The notes: a model not told the origin generated them from the sequence alone. Counted from the first letter of the stretch, positions 19,124-30,236 are shown. The stretch: 64,000 nt of DNA from Candidatus Defluviicoccus seviourii (GCA_900609035.2 UXAT02000003.1:57653-121652), one strand, 5' to 3'. Translations and numbers: made by a program.

Positions 19124-20314
19124 ATGAGCGGTGGATCAATCGCCACTGACGCGCGTGGTTTTGGCGCGCTGGACGGCTACGAAGGCGCCCTCGGGGGGCT
19201 GGACCGGCGCACCTTTCTCAAGTTCTGCACTGGTGTCGCGGCGACGCTCGGCCTCTCGCCATCGCTCGGCGTGCGGATCGCCAATGCGGCCACCAGCCCG
19301 GCGCGTCCGCCGGTCATCTGGATTTCGGCGCAGGAATGCACCGGCTGCACGGAATCGCTGCTCCGCGCCTATCACCCGACGGTCGAGACCTTGATCCTCG
19401 ACATGATCTCGCTCGACTATCACGAGACCTTGGCGACCGGTGCCGGGCATCAGGCAGAAGAGTTCCGCGACCAGTCGATGAAGCGGAACTGGGGCAAGTA
19501 CGTGCTGGTCGTCGATGGGTCGATCCCGACCAAGGACGACGGCATCTACTGCATGATCGCCGGCAAGACCGTGCTGAAGACAGTTCAGGAAGCGGCGGAA
19601 GGGGCTGCCGCCATCATCGGCATCGGGTCTTGCGCTTCGTGGGGCGGCATCCCTTCGAGCGATCCGAACCCGACCATGGCCCGCTCCGTGCACGAGGTGC
19701 TGCCGGGCAAGACGGTCATCAACATTCCGGGCTGCCCGCCCAACTCCTATAACTTCCTCTCGACCGTCCTCTATCTTCTCACCTTCGGCAAGCCACCCGA
19801 ACTCGATACCAAGAACCGGCCGAAATTCGCTTACGGCCGTCTGATTCATGAGAACTGCGAGCGCAGGCCGCACTTCGACGCCGGCCGGTTCGCCCTCGAG
19901 TTCGGCGACATGGGCCACCGCCAGGGCTGGTGCCTTTACAAGCTCGGCTGCAAGGGGCCGGAGACCTATGCCAACTGCCCGGCGATCGGCTTCGGCGATG
20001 TCGGTCAGGGCTCATGGCCGGTCGGCACCGGTCATCCCTGCTTCGGCTGTACCGAGAAAGGCGTCGGCTTCACCAAGCCGATCCATGCGATGGCTGAGGT
20101 GTTGACCGTGACGCCGCCGACCGCATTCCCGCGTGTTTCGGAGGAGAAGGGTCAAGGCATCACCGCGGGTGCTGCGGCGTTGACCGGCACGGTGGTGGGC
20201 GCTCTGGTCGGCGGTGGGGCCGTCCTCGCCAGCCGATTGGGCAAACAAAGTCCGGTTGCCGAGGAAGCCTTCGAGCCGACGCATTACACCGAGACCGACA
20301 CCAAGAATCGGTGA
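19124..20314 (+). CDS. hybO: [NiFe]-hydrogenase small subunit (HybO-like)
   Basis: 396 residues. It carries electrons from the nickel-iron site through three clusters. A twin-arginine signal DRRTFLKF is at residues 27-34, followed by a hydrophobic stretch, so the folded heterodimer is exported by Tat. The proximal cluster motif ECTGCTESLL has glycine, not cysteine, between the two cysteines, the pattern of standard oxygen-sensitive enzymes. Further ligands are in GSCASWGG, PGCPPN, HENCERRPH, GWCLYKLGCKGPETYANC and HPCFGC. A C-terminal hydrophobic helix (about 345-370) anchors it to the membrane. SD GGGAGG precedes the ATG. It is first gene of a hybO-A-B-C-D operon. Confidence 0.95.
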   Translation: MSGGSIATDARGFGALDGYEGALGGLDRRTFLKFCTGVAATLGLSPSLGVRIANAATSPARPPVIWISAQECTGCTESLLRAYHPTVETLILDMISLDYHETLATGAGHQAEEFRDQSMKRNWGKYVLVVDGSIPTKDDGIYCMIAGKTVLKTVQEAAEGAAAIIGIGSCASWGGIPSSDPNPTMARSVHEVLPGKTVINIPGCPPNSYNFLSTVLYLLTFGKPPELDTKNRPKFAYGRLIHENCERRPHFDAGRFALEFGDMGHRQGWCLYKLGCKGPETYANCPAIGFGDVGQGSWPVGTGHPCFGCTEKGVGFTKPIHAMAEVLTVTPPTAFPRVSEEKGQGITAGAAALTGTVVGALVGGGAVLASRLGKQSPVAEEAFEPTHYTETDTKNR

Positions 20315-20331
20315 GGAAGAGGAGGCGCAAG

Positions 20332-21399
20332 ATGTCCATCAATCGCCGCCAGTTCCTCCGCGGCGTTGCCGCTACTGGTGCGAGCGCCGCCGCCGTTGCG
20401 GCTGCGCCGGAGGAAGCGGCAGCCGCCCTGCAGCGTGAACCGAGGGGCCGCGCGCCGGAAGCGCTGGGTCTATTGTACGATTCAACGCTGTGCGTCGGCT
20501 GCAAGGCGTGCGTTGCCGCTTGCAAGAGCGCGAACGGCAAGCCACCCGAGATATCGGCTGACCAGAGCGACTGGAACGCTGGCACCTGGGACAGCGCCAA
20601 GGGGCTCTCGGCCAAGACCTACAACATCATCATGGTCTACCAGAACGGTACCATGGCGGCCAAGGATGCCGAAACGGACGGCTTCGCCTTCATCAAGCGG
20701 CAGTGCCTGCACTGCGTCGATCCGTCGTGCATTTCCTGCTGTCCAGTCTCGGCGATGCAGAAGGATCCGGTGACGGGCATCGTCAGTAACGATCCCAATC
20801 GCTGCATCGGTTGCCGCTACTGCGTTTACGCCTGTCCGTTCCAGGTGCCGAAGTTTGAGTTCGAAGGGGCGTTCGGGCGCATCTCGAAATGCGAATTGTG
20901 CCGGCACCGGCTGGCGAAGGGCGAGTTGCCTGGCTGCGTCGATTCGTGCCCGACCGGAGCGACCTTGTTCGGTCGCGTCGCCGATTTGAGGACCGAGGCG
21001 CATCGGCGGATCACGCTCAAGCCCGGCGATACCTATGCCTATCCGCGCGGCGATATCAGCGGCAAATACGGCGAGCACCGCGAACCGCACGAAAAGGTCA
21101 TCACGGCGGCGTACCGGGAGGAGGTGTACGGGGAGACCGTGCTGGGCGGCACCCAGGCGCTCTACCTCTCGGCCGTCTCCTTCGACAAGCTCGGCCTGCC
21201 CTACGGGCCGGACATTCCGACCTCGGGTTATGCATCGCAGACGGAAGGCATCCAGCACTTCCTCTACACCGGGATGATCGCACCGGCGGCGGCGCTTACG
21301 GGTCTCATCCTGCTCGCGCGCCGCAATGTCGATAAGCATCACTCGGAAGCGGACGAGGACGCCGAGGATAGCCAGGGAGGCTCCCATGGCAACGCATGA
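20332..21399 (+). CDS. hybA: hydrogenase 4Fe-4S ferredoxin subunit (HybA-like)
   Basis: 355 residues, starting at the ATG after a GAGGAAGAGGAGG ribosome binding site. A Tat signal MSINRRQFLRG opens the protein. Four [4Fe-4S] sites follow: CVGCKACVAAC, the CLHCVDPSCISCC set, CIGCRYCVYAC, and CELCRHRL with CVDSCPTG. A C-terminal hydrophobic helix near residue 320 tethers it to the membrane. It passes electrons from the small subunit to the integral membrane partner HybB. It overlaps hybB by 14 bases. An upstream GTG at 20311 overlaps the hybO stop but would spoil the Tat signal. Confidence 0.93.
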   Translation: MSINRRQFLRGVAATGASAAAVAAAPEEAAAALQREPRGRAPEALGLLYDSTLCVGCKACVAACKSANGKPPEISADQSDWNAGTWDSAKGLSAKTYNIIMVYQNGTMAAKDAETDGFAFIKRQCLHCVDPSCISCCPVSAMQKDPVTGIVSNDPNRCIGCRYCVYACPFQVPKFEFEGAFGRISKCELCRHRLAKGELPGCVDSCPTGATLFGRVADLRTEAHRRITLKPGDTYAYPRGDISGKYGEHREPHEKVITAAYREEVYGETVLGGTQALYLSAVSFDKLGLPYGPDIPTSGYASQTEGIQHFLYTGMIAPAAALTGLILLARRNVDKHHSEADEDAEDSQGGSHGNA

Positions 21400-22528
21400 A
21401 CACATGCCAGTCGGCGGCCGGCTGGTCACCGCACCGTTCATCTTTCTGTTTGTGATCGTCTTCGCCGCGGCGGTGATCCTGACGCAGCGCTTTGTGTTCG
21501 GCCTTGGCGGGGTCACCCACCTGAGCGACGGCTATCCGTGGGGCATCTGGATCGCCATCGACCTGATCATCGGCACGGCGCTCGGCTGCGGCGGGCTCGT
21601 GGTGGCGCTTCTCGTGTATATCGTCAATCAAGGCGAGTACCATCCGCTGGCGCGCGCCGCCCTGATGACCAGCCTGTTCGGCTACACCATGGGGGCGATC
21701 GCGGTCATGATTGACCTCGGTCGCTGGTGGCTCGGCTACAACATCATGTTGCCGTGGCTGTGGAACACCAACTCGGTACTGCTCGAGACCGCGCTCTGCA
21801 TCTTCCTTTACATCATCGTGCTGATCGTCGAGTTCGGGCCGACCTTCTTTGAGCGTTTGGGCTTCAAGGAATCGCGCCGGCGGCTGCACCGGGTGATGTT
21901 CGTCTTCACCGCGCTTGGCGTGCTGTTGCCGATGATGCACCAGTCATCGATGGGCACGGTCGTGATCTTGTTGGGCTACAAGCTGTCGCCCTTGTGGCAA
22001 TCGCAGCTGCTGACGGTCAACTTCCTGTTCACCGCCTTCACCATGGGCTTTGCCATCGTCGCCTTCGAATCCACCTTGTCCTCGGTGGCGCTCAAGCGGC
22101 CGTTCGAGACCCGCCTGCTCAGCCGCCTGTGCTACATCATGATGTGGGTGCTGATCATTTTCCTCGGCATTCGCTTCATCGACCTATTGCGGCTGGGCGC
22201 TTGGCCGCTCGCGTTTCGCATGGACGTCCAGGCAATCAGCTTCTGGGTGGAGTACCTCTCCGGCATCGCCGCGATCGCACTCTTGTGGCAGGAACGCAAC
22301 CGCATGCATCCCCGCTACATCTTTCTCGGTGCCTCGGCGATGCTGTTGAACGGGTTTATGTACCGGCTGAACTGCTACCTGATCGGCTACGATCCCGGCC
22401 ACGGCTGGACCTACTACCCCTCGACCGGCGAGATCATCGTCACGCTCGGCATCTTTGCGATCCAGATCATGCTGTACCTCGTCTTCGTCAAGCAACTGCC
22501 GGTCTTGCATGCCGTGCGTAAGGCCTGA
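21386..22528 (+). CDS. hybB: hydrogenase integral membrane subunit (HybB/NrfD-like)
   Basis: 380 residues with about ten hydrophobic segments, an NrfD/PsrC-type quinone-reacting protein. Start is ATG 21386 after AGGGAGG; a longer frame from 21326 lies within hybA. Conserved pieces include SDGYPWGIWIAIDLIIGTA near residue 48, MIDLGRWWLGYNI near 110, and a polar MHQSSMGTV segment near 195. It lacks cytochrome b haem-pair histidine patterns and should pass electrons to the quinone pool, as in the Escherichia coli Hyd-2 complex. Confidence 0.93.
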   Translation: MATHEHMPVGGRLVTAPFIFLFVIVFAAAVILTQRFVFGLGGVTHLSDGYPWGIWIAIDLIIGTALGCGGLVVALLVYIVNQGEYHPLARAALMTSLFGYTMGAIAVMIDLGRWWLGYNIMLPWLWNTNSVLLETALCIFLYIIVLIVEFGPTFFERLGFKESRRRLHRVMFVFTALGVLLPMMHQSSMGTVVILLGYKLSPLWQSQLLTVNFLFTAFTMGFAIVAFESTLSSVALKRPFETRLLSRLCYIMMWVLIIFLGIRFIDLLRLGAWPLAFRMDVQAISFWVEYLSGIAAIALLWQERNRMHPRYIFLGASAMLLNGFMYRLNCYLIGYDPGHGWTYYPSTGEIIVTLGIFAIQIMLYLVFVKQLPVLHAVRKA

Positions 22529-22602
22529 AATCGAACACAGGCCGAGCGACTAAGAAACCAGGGCTCAAGAGAGCCAAAGAGACGCCACGGGAGGCAACAA
22601 GA

Positions 22603-24300
22603 ATGCGAATCACGGTCGATCCCATTACCCGCATCGAGGGCCATCTGCGCGTCGACTGCGAAGTCGACGGCGGCAAGGTGGTCGACTCGTGGTCGTCCGG
22701 CCAGATGTGGCGCGGCATCGAGGTCATCTTGCAGGGGCGAGATCCGCGTGATGCCTGGGTGTTCACGCAGCGGATCTGCGGCGTTTGCACCACCGTGCAC
22801 GCGATCGTCTCGGTTCGCGCGGTGGAGAATGCACTCGGCCTCGAGGTGCCGCTGAACGCGCAGTACATCCGCAACATGATCATCGCCGCCCACGGCGTGC
22901 ATGATCACATCGTCCACTTCTACCAGCTCTCGGCGCTCGACTGGGTCGATATCGTCTCGGCACTGCAGGCGGACCCGAAGGCGGCCTCGAACCTGGCGCA
23001 AAGCCTGTCCAACTGGCCGATGAACAGCGTCCAGGAATTCACCCGGGTTCAGGAGAAGCTGAAAGGGTTCGTCGCTTCAGGTCAGCTGGGCGTGTTCGGT
23101 TCGGGCTACTGGGGCCATCCGGCGATGAAGCTGCCGCCGGAGGTCAACCTGCTCGGCGTCGTCCACTATCTGCAGGCGCTCGACTACCAGCGCCGCGCCA
23201 ACCAGATCGTCGGCATCCTCGGCTCAAAGACCCCGCACATCCAGAACCTCGCCGTTGGCGGGGTGTCGAACCCGATCAATCCGGAGAGCCAGTCGACGCT
23301 GACGCTCGAGCGTCTGTACAAGATCAAGGCCCTGATTGATCAGCTCGGCGATTTCGTCAACCAGGTCTACGCCGTCGATGTCGCCGCCGTCGGCGCCCTT
23401 TATGCCGAGTGGACCAAGTACGGATCCGGCGTTCTCAACTATCTCTCGGTGCCGGACATGCCGCTCGACACCAAGGGCACGCAGTTCGCGCTGCCGGGCG
23501 GCTACATCAAGAACGGCGACCTCGCCGGCATGAAGGCGATCACCAGTTATCAGGATCAGTATTTCGAGAAGGGCGTCAAGGAAAGCTCCAAGCATTCGTG
23601 GTATCAGAGCACATCCGGCGCGCTCCACCCCTACAAAGGCGAAACCAAGCCGGAGTACACGGGCTTCCAGGACACGGGCAAGTATTCCTGGGTCAAGGCG
23701 CCGACCTTCTATGACGACCGCGCCCAGGTGGGACCGCTCGCCAACGTCCTCGCGATGTACGCGCTCGGACACGAGCCGACCAAGCGCCACCTGACCCGTG
23801 TCATCGAGATTGCGAGCAAGGTGGCGGGCGCGCCGATCCCGCTCGCGGCGCTGCACTCGACGATCGGCCGTCATGCCGCGCGTGCGGTCCGCTGCGCGGT
23901 GCTGGTCGAAACGCTCGACCAGCAGTGGAACCTCTTGATGCAGAACATCGCCAAGGGCGATTTCGACACCTACAACCGGCCCCGGTTCCCGCGTGGCGAG
24001 ATCCAGGGCTTCGGCTATCACGAGGCGCCGCGCGGCGTTCTGTCGCACTGGACGGTTATCCGCGATGGCAAGATCGCCAACTACCAGGCGGTCGTCCCCA
24101 GCACCTGGAACGCCGGCCCGCGCGACGAAAAGGATGCGCTCGGCCCCTACGAGGCCTCGCTGCTCGGCAATCCGGTCGCCGATCCGCAGAAGCCGCTTGA
24201 GGTGCTGCGCACCATCCACTCGTTCGATCCCTGCCTGGCCTGCGCAATCCATATGCATGACCCGGTGAACAGGGAAATCGTGCGCGTCAAGGCCGTTTAG
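22603..24300 (+). CDS. hybC: [NiFe]-hydrogenase large subunit (HybC-like)
   Basis: 565 residues, the usual size. The nickel-iron site is bound by two cysteine pairs: RICGVC near residues 57-62 and DPCLAC near 542-547. The N-terminus has PITRIEGHLRVD, with the conserved glutamate. After the terminal histidine of DPCLACAIH about 15 residues remain (MHDPVNREIVRVKAV); this tail should be cut off by the maturation protease encoded next. It has no export signal and should travel with HybO through Tat. Seventy-four bases separate it from hybB, with a GGGAGG ribosome binding site. Confidence 0.96.
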   Translation: MRITVDPITRIEGHLRVDCEVDGGKVVDSWSSGQMWRGIEVILQGRDPRDAWVFTQRICGVCTTVHAIVSVRAVENALGLEVPLNAQYIRNMIIAAHGVHDHIVHFYQLSALDWVDIVSALQADPKAASNLAQSLSNWPMNSVQEFTRVQEKLKGFVASGQLGVFGSGYWGHPAMKLPPEVNLLGVVHYLQALDYQRRANQIVGILGSKTPHIQNLAVGGVSNPINPESQSTLTLERLYKIKALIDQLGDFVNQVYAVDVAAVGALYAEWTKYGSGVLNYLSVPDMPLDTKGTQFALPGGYIKNGDLAGMKAITSYQDQYFEKGVKESSKHSWYQSTSGALHPYKGETKPEYTGFQDTGKYSWVKAPTFYDDRAQVGPLANVLAMYALGHEPTKRHLTRVIEIASKVAGAPIPLAALHSTIGRHAARAVRCAVLVETLDQQWNLLMQNIAKGDFDTYNRPRFPRGEIQGFGYHEAPRGVLSHWTVIRDGKIANYQAVVPSTWNAGPRDEKDALGPYEASLLGNPVADPQKPLEVLRTIHSFDPCLACAIHMHDPVNREIVRVKAV

Positions 24301-24317
24301 GGCGCGCGCGTCAGGCC

Positions 24318-24869
24318 ATGGGGGCCGATATCGGCGGAGGCGGAGGCGGCGGCGGGAGCGGGCAAAATCCCCTCTCGCCGCCCGGTTCCGTTCTCGTCCT
24401 GGGCGTCGGCAATATCCTGCTGGCGGATGAAGGCGTGGGCGTGCGGGCGGTCGACGCGTTCCGCTGCCGCTACGTCGTTCCCGCCGAGGTCGAGATCCTG
24501 GATGGCGGCACCGCCGGCATGGGCCTGATCGACCTGATCGCCGGCCGCAAGCACCTGATCATCGTCGATGCCGTGAATGCCGGCGGAGCGCCGGGCTCCA
24601 TCATCCGGTTGGCCGGCGCGGACATCGTCCCGTTCCTGCGCCAGCGGCTATCACCGCATCAGCTCGGGCTGTTGGACGTGCTCGCCTATCTCCAACTGAT
24701 GGAGACGGCACCGGAATCCGTCACCATTATCGGCATCACGCCGGACGACATGAGCTTAAGTCTCGATCTCTCGCCGTCGCTCCAAGCGGCGCTCACGGGC
24801 ATCGCCGATCGCATCGCCGATGAGCTCACGGGACTGGGCGTTCCGCTCGTCCGTGCCGGCGAGGCATAA
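24318..24869 (+). CDS. hybD: hydrogenase maturation endopeptidase (HybD/HupD family)
   Basis: 183 residues. The family start LVLGVGNILLADEGVGVRA lies near residue 27, including the nickel-sensing glutamate; a conserved aspartate follows in LIIVDAVNAGG and a histidine in LSPHQLGLLD. The enzyme removes the C-terminal tail of HybC once nickel is inserted. The first 24 residues are an unusual glycine-rich leader (GGGGGGGGSG) absent from typical members; a later start is not available at an ATG, so the leader may be real or the start may lie elsewhere. The hyp genes for the Fe(CN)2CO cofactor are not in this window. Confidence 0.92.
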   Translation: MGADIGGGGGGGGSGQNPLSPPGSVLVLGVGNILLADEGVGVRAVDAFRCRYVVPAEVEILDGGTAGMGLIDLIAGRKHLIIVDAVNAGGAPGSIIRLAGADIVPFLRQRLSPHQLGLLDVLAYLQLMETAPESVTIIGITPDDMSLSLDLSPSLQAALTGIADRIADELTGLGVPLVRAGEA

Positions 24870-24965
24870 GGCTTGGGGCGTGAGCCGCGCACTTAAGACC
24901 CACGCCCTTGTGACCGGCGGCTGATTGCCTACCGCCGCCCCATGCTACCCGCTGCCGGCCGCCTG

Positions 24966-25265
24966 TTACCAGCCGAACAGGGAGCGCCAGCCGCGCGGAC
25001 GTGCCAGCTCTGCCGCCATGCTGCGTGCGCTCGGCTTCGGCTGCAGCTCAGCCTTGTTGACGGCGCGATAGATGCGGCGGTCGTGCAGGACAACCGAGGA
25101 AACCAGCACCCGGCGGTGGAACGGCCCGCTGCATTCGAGTTGGGCATGCAGCGGCAGGCGGGGCAGATCAACCAAGCGGCGCACGGTCCAGACGCTGACC
25201 GGATCGTCAACGCGCATGAAGCGATCGCCAAGCCTGACTTCGTCAGAGGAGCGCAAACCAAGCAT
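24966..25265 (-). CDS. small hypothetical protein
   Basis: 99 residues. The composition is like a real protein rather than a shadow frame: RLGDRFMRVDDPVSVWTV, LVDLPRLPLHAQLE and a basic tail. The middle looks like a small beta-rich domain (VLVSSVVLHDRRIYRAV). No family name comes to mind. It is convergent with hybD, about 96 bases apart, and lies downstream of the tRNA on the same strand. Function unknown. Confidence 0.6.
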   Translation of the reverse strand: MLGLRSSDEVRLGDRFMRVDDPVSVWTVRRLVDLPRLPLHAQLECSGPFHRRVLVSSVVLHDRRIYRAVNKAELQPKPSARSMAAELARPRGWRSLFGW

Positions 25266-25524
25266 TCTCTAAACCTCCGAGACAGTTCGCGTACGGAAAC
25301 GTGAAGATTTCACACTGCCATTCAAAGTCGCGATCCCGCCCCTTACGGCTGTTGATTGTTTGGGCTTTGCGCGCGGCGCTACCGGCGGCTCGTCCTGCCG
25401 CTCGTTCCAGCCGCGTCTTGCTCTCTTCCAACCAGGGACCATCCGTGGTCACCGTGCCTTCTTGAAAGTTTCGCCAGGGTTCTTTGCCGGCCGAAGCGCC
25501 GGCCGTGCCGGCTTCAGTCGTCAC

Positions 25525-25599
25525 TGGTGCCGCGGAGTGGAATTGAACCACCGACCCCGTCCTTACCAAGGACGTGCTCTGCCCCTGAGCTACCGCGGC
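25525..25599 (-). tRNA. tRNA-Thr (anticodon GGT)
   Basis: On the minus strand a complete cloverleaf can be drawn: acceptor GCCGCGG pairs with CCGCGGC, D-stem GCTC/GAGC, anticodon stem CGTCC/GGACG around the loop TTGGTAA, a five-base variable loop, and a T-arm with loop TTCAATT. The anticodon is GGT, reading ACC and ACU threonine codons. The CCA end is encoded at 25525-25527. Confidence 0.96.
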
Positions 25600-25689
25600 G
25601 CCTTCTCTAAAGCCGGCACGATGCCACAGCGCCCGCGTGCCTGGCAAGCGGCCTTGACCGGTGGGTCGCGTCTGCGCTTTGATGGCGCC

Positions 25690-25866
25690 ATGGTCGAACC
25701 CGTACAGCCCGGCGCAACGTCGCCCCAGGCGCGCAAGGCTGCGCAAAAGGCGGCCCGTCTGGCAGCGGCCCTGCGCGAGAACCTGCGCAAGCGCAAGGCC
25801 TGGCAGCAGGCGCAAGCGGCGGCCGGCGGCGCCGATGGGCGCGAATCGGTGAAGCCTGCCGGCTGA
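25690..25866 (+). CDS. small basic conserved-type protein before murA
   Basis: 58 residues, very rich in alanine, arginine and lysine: SPQARKAAQKAARLAAALR followed by ENLRKRKAWQQAQAA, which should be one long basic helix. Short genes coding such proteins commonly sit just ahead of murA in alphaproteobacteria, which is why I accept it despite its size. Start is ATG 25690; the longer frame from 25360 runs across the antisense of tRNA-Thr and is rejected. Function unknown. Confidence 0.65.
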   Translation: MVEPVQPGATSPQARKAAQKAARLAAALRENLRKRKAWQQAQAAAGGADGRESVKPAG

Positions 25867-26003
25867 ACCGGCCGAAGCGTCTTGTGATCGGTGCCAGCGT
25901 CCCCTAAGAAGCCCGGATCTGTTGACGTCAACCAGCCGGTCTCGGCCCAAGGTTGGGGTATTCGTTCGTCCCGGCCGTTCGGTCGCCATCACATCGAGAG
26001 TCC

Positions 26004-27285
<1,282 letters not shown>

Positions 27286-27299
<14 letters not shown>

Positions 27300-27909
27300 C
27301 GCCGCAGGCGCGCTGACCGATGCCGCCGCCGTGCTTGCGGCCGCGGGGCCGTTGCACGTTTTCGCCTACGGCTCGCTGATGTGGGACCCCGGCTTTGTCG
27401 TCGCTGAAACGGCGGTGGCGCGGCTCACCGGCTACCATCGCGCCTTGTGCATCCTCTCGATCCGCAATCGCGGTACCCCCGAGTGCCCCGGTCTGGTCGT
27501 CGGCTTGAAAGCGGGCGGGTCTTGCGTCGGCCAGGTCCTGCGCGTTGCTGACGACGGTGCGGAGGCGGCGCTCGCGCACCTGCAGGAACGTGAACTCTCG
27601 ACCAACGCCTACCTGCCGCACCATCTTGCCGTGCGGCTTGCCGACGGCCGCCGCGTCAAGGCGCTGGCCTTTGTCGCCCGGCCCGATCATCCGCAGTTCA
27701 TGTCGGGCTTGAGCGTTGCCGAGCAGGCGGCACTCGTCGCCCAGGGCGTCGGTCCCTACGGCTCCTCGCTCGACTACCTGCGTCATGTCTGCAGTGCACT
27801 CGATGACCGTGGCCTGCCAGACGGACCGTTGCACCGGGTGCTGGCGGCAGCCGAGGCGCTTGCGGTTTCGTCACCTCGCAATCGCGCCCCGACCGTGCCA
27901 TCTCCTTGA
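27286..27909 (+). CDS. ChaC-like gamma-glutamylcyclotransferase
   Basis: 207 residues from the GTG at 27286, overlapping the murA end by 14 bases. The signature [13 protein letters not shown] is near residue 23, with [18 protein letters not shown] after it and the catalytic-glutamate region [11 protein letters not shown] near 100. ChaC proteins release 5-oxoproline from glutathione, giving Cys-Gly. A TMG-type C-terminal segment [15 protein letters not shown] is typical. The adjacent copper ATPase is compatible with thiol/copper homeostasis, but that link is only suggestive. Confidence 0.88.
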
Positions 27910-27927
27910 GAGAGCGGGAGGCAGCAG

Positions 27928-30189
27928 ATGGCAGTTGTGGACCTGGCCGTTCGGACCGAAGCGGCGGTGGCCGGTTCGGCCGGCACCAGCGGCAGCGCGC
28001 ACATCCGCCTCGCGATTGCCGGCATGACCTGCGCGGCGTGCGCGGGGCGGGTGGAGAAGGCCCTGGCGCGTGTCAGCGGCGCCGCCAATCCGCGCGTCAA
28101 CCTCGCGCTGGAGCGGGCCGACGTCGAGCGTGTCGATCCTGCCCTTGACGCTGGCCTTCTGGTCAGTGCGGTCGAGAAGGCGGGCTACCGGGCGGCGCTC
28201 CTCGATGATGAGGCCGGCGCCGCCGCCGACCACGATGCGCAAGCCGCGGCCGAGGCACGCTCCGAGCTGATCCGGCTTACGATCGCGGCCGTTCTCGCCG
28301 TGCCGATCGTGCTGCCGATGCTGGCCGCACCGTTCGGGCTGGCTTTTCACCTTCCCGGTCCCCTGCAGGCGTTGCTCGCCGCACCGGTGCAGTTCTGGAT
28401 CGGCGCCCGCTTCTACAAGGGCGCCTGGAAGGCGCTCAAGACCGGCACCGGGACGATGGATGTGCTGGTCGCGCTCGGCACCACCGCCGCCTACGTCTAC
28501 AGCCTTGGCGTCGTGGTGGCAGGCGCTGGCGACGGTCACGGCCTCTACTTCGAGGCGGCGGTCGTCGTTATCACCTTGGTGCTGCTTGGCAAGTGGCTGG
28601 AGACCGGCGCCAAGCGCAGTGCGACGACGGCGATCCGGGAGTTGATGGCGCTCAAGCCGGAGAAAGCGTGGCTGGAGAGCGAGGGGGAGTTCCGCCAGGT
28701 CCCGATCGGTCTCGTCCGCGCCGGTGACGTGGTGATGGTTCGCCCCGGTGAGCGGGTGCCGGTCGACGGCGTGATTGAGGAGGGCGCGAGCGAACTCGAT
28801 GAAGCGCTGATCACGGGCGAGAGCATGGCGGTCGCGCGCGGCCCGGGTGAGCCCGTCATCGGCGGCGCCATCAATGGCACCGGCCGGCTGCGCGTGCGGG
28901 CCACCGCCGTCGGCGCGTCATCGACGTTGGCGCGCATCGTCCGCCTGGTTGAAAACGCGCAGAGCGGCAAGGCGTCCATCCAGCGCTTGGTTGATCGCGT
29001 CACCCGGGTCTTCGTGCCGGCCGTGGTGCTGGCGGCCGCTGCGACGCTGGCGGGTTGGCTCCTGGCCGGCGCCGGCGTTGAGCGCGGCCTGATCGCCGCT
29101 GTCGCGGTTCTGGTCGTGGCCTGTCCGTGCGCGCTGGGCCTGGCGACACCGATGGCGCTGGTGGCTGGCACTGGTGTTGCCGCCCGGCACGGTATCCTGG
29201 TCAAGGACATCGCGGCGCTGGAACGTGCGCACAAGGTCGACACGGTCGTCTTCGACAAGACCGGCACGCTGACGCTCGGCCGGCCGCAGGTCAGCGATGT
29301 CGTCATCACGGCCGGCGCGCGGGACGACGTGCTGGCGTGCGTCCAGTCCGTTCAAGGGGGCAGCGAGCATCCGCTTGCGCACGCGATCGCCGATTACTGC
29401 CGCGGCCTCGGGCTTGAGCCGCGGACCGCAACCGGCGTCCGCAGCGTGCCCGGTGCCGGCGTCGTTGGCGTCGTCGATGGCCGGCGGGTGGCGATCGGCA
29501 ACGAAGGCCTGATGCAGGCGGAAGGCATCGATGCCGCCGCGCTTGTCGTCCCCGCCCAGCGGCTTGAGGCCGAAGGGAAGACAACGATGCGGATCGCCAT
29601 CGACGGTGCTCCGGCGGCGGTCGTCGCTGTTGCCGATCGCGCGCGGCCGGAGGCGCTGGCGGCCGTTCAGGCGCTCAGCCGGCGTGGTCTCCGCACGCTC
29701 GTGCTGTCCGGCGACGTGGCGCGGGTCGCTGCCGCGGTCGGTGCCGCGCTCGGCGTCGCCGAGGTCCGAGGCGGCGTCACCCCGGATGGGAAACTCAAGA
29801 CCATCGAGGAGCTGCGTCACGAGGGACGCACCGTCGCCATGGTCGGCGACGGCATCAACGATGCGCCTGCGCTCGCCGGCGCCGATATCGGCATCGCCAT
29901 GGGGAGCGGCACCGCGGTGGCGTTGGAAACCGCCGGCATCACTTTAATGCGCGCCGACCCGTGGCTGGTCGCAGCCGCGCTCGACATTTCGCGCGCGACC
30001 TGGCGGCGCATCCATTACAACCTGTTCTGGGCCTTCGCGTATAACGTGATAGCCCTGCCGCTTGCAGCATCGGGTCATCTGAGCCCGGAACTCGCCGGCG
30101 CCGCGATGGCGATGAGTTCGCTCAGCGTCGTTGCCAGTTCGCTGCAATTGCGTCGCTGGAAGCCGCAGCTCGATCCCGCTCACGCCTGA
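27928..30189 (+). CDS. copA: copper-exporting P1B-type ATPase
   Basis: 753 residues. There is one N-terminal heavy-metal domain with [15 protein letters not shown] (CxxC near 34-37), then membrane helices, the phosphatase-loop TGES, the transmembrane metal site CPC in [12 protein letters not shown] (about 397), the phosphorylation motif DKTGT (about 442), SEHPLAHAI near 485, and [20 protein letters not shown] near 645. The CPC motif and late [15 protein letters not shown] mark a Cu(I) exporter. Start ATG with upstream GCGGGAGG. It probably follows the ChaC gene in one transcript. Confidence 0.95.
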   Translation: MAVVDLAVRTEAAVAGSAGTSGSAHIRLAIAGMTCAACAGRVEKALARVSGAANPRVNLALERADVERVDPALDAGLLVSAVEKAGYRAALLDDEAGAAADHDAQAAAEARSELIRLTIAAVLAVPIVLPMLAAPFGLAFHLPGPLQALLAAPVQFWIGARFYKGAWKALKTGTGTMDVLVALGTTAAYVYSLGVVVAGAGDGHGLYFEAAVVVITLVLLGKWLETGAKRSATTAIRELMALKPEKAWLESEGEFRQVPIGLVRAGDVVMVRPGERVPVDGVIEEGASELDEALITGESMAVARGPGEPVIGGAINGTGRLRVRATAVGASSTLARIVRLVENAQSGKASIQRLVDRVTRVFVPAVVLAAAATLAGWLLAGAGVERGLIAAVAVLVVACPCALGLATPMALVAGTGVAARHGILVKDIAALERAHKVDTVVFDKTGTLTLGRPQVSDVVITAGARDDVLACVQSVQGGSEHPLAHAIADYCRGLGLEPRTATGVRSVPGAGVVGVVDGRRVAIGNEGLMQAEGIDAAALVVPAQRLEAEGKTTMRIAIDGAPAAVVAVADRARPEALAAVQALSRRGLRTLVLSGDVARVAAAVGAALGVAEVRGGVTPDGKLKTIEELRHEGRTVAMVGDGINDAPALAGADIGIAMGSGTAVALETAGITLMRADPWLVAAALDISRATWRRIHYNLFWAFAYNVIALPLAASGHLSPELAGAAMAMSSLSVVASSLQLRRWKPQLDPAHA

Positions 30190-30206
30190 GGCGACGATCG
30201 CCGGCC

Positions 30207-30236
30207 TTGACATCGCGCGCTGTGATAGGCTAGTAT
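30207..30236 (+). promoter_or_regulatory. sigma-70-type promoter before the terminase-like gene
   Basis: A consensus -35 TTGACA at 30207-30212 and a -10-like TAGTAT at 30231-30236 are separated by 18 bases, about 30 bases before the ATG at 30267. It lies directly after the copA stop, so the next gene appears to have its own promoter. Confidence 0.5.

Noticed and set aside
25243..25452. minus-strand frame of 69 codons with an AAGAAGG element
   Set aside because: The second half overlaps the start of the hypothetical gene at 24966-25265 and no family resemblance was seen; kept as unproven.
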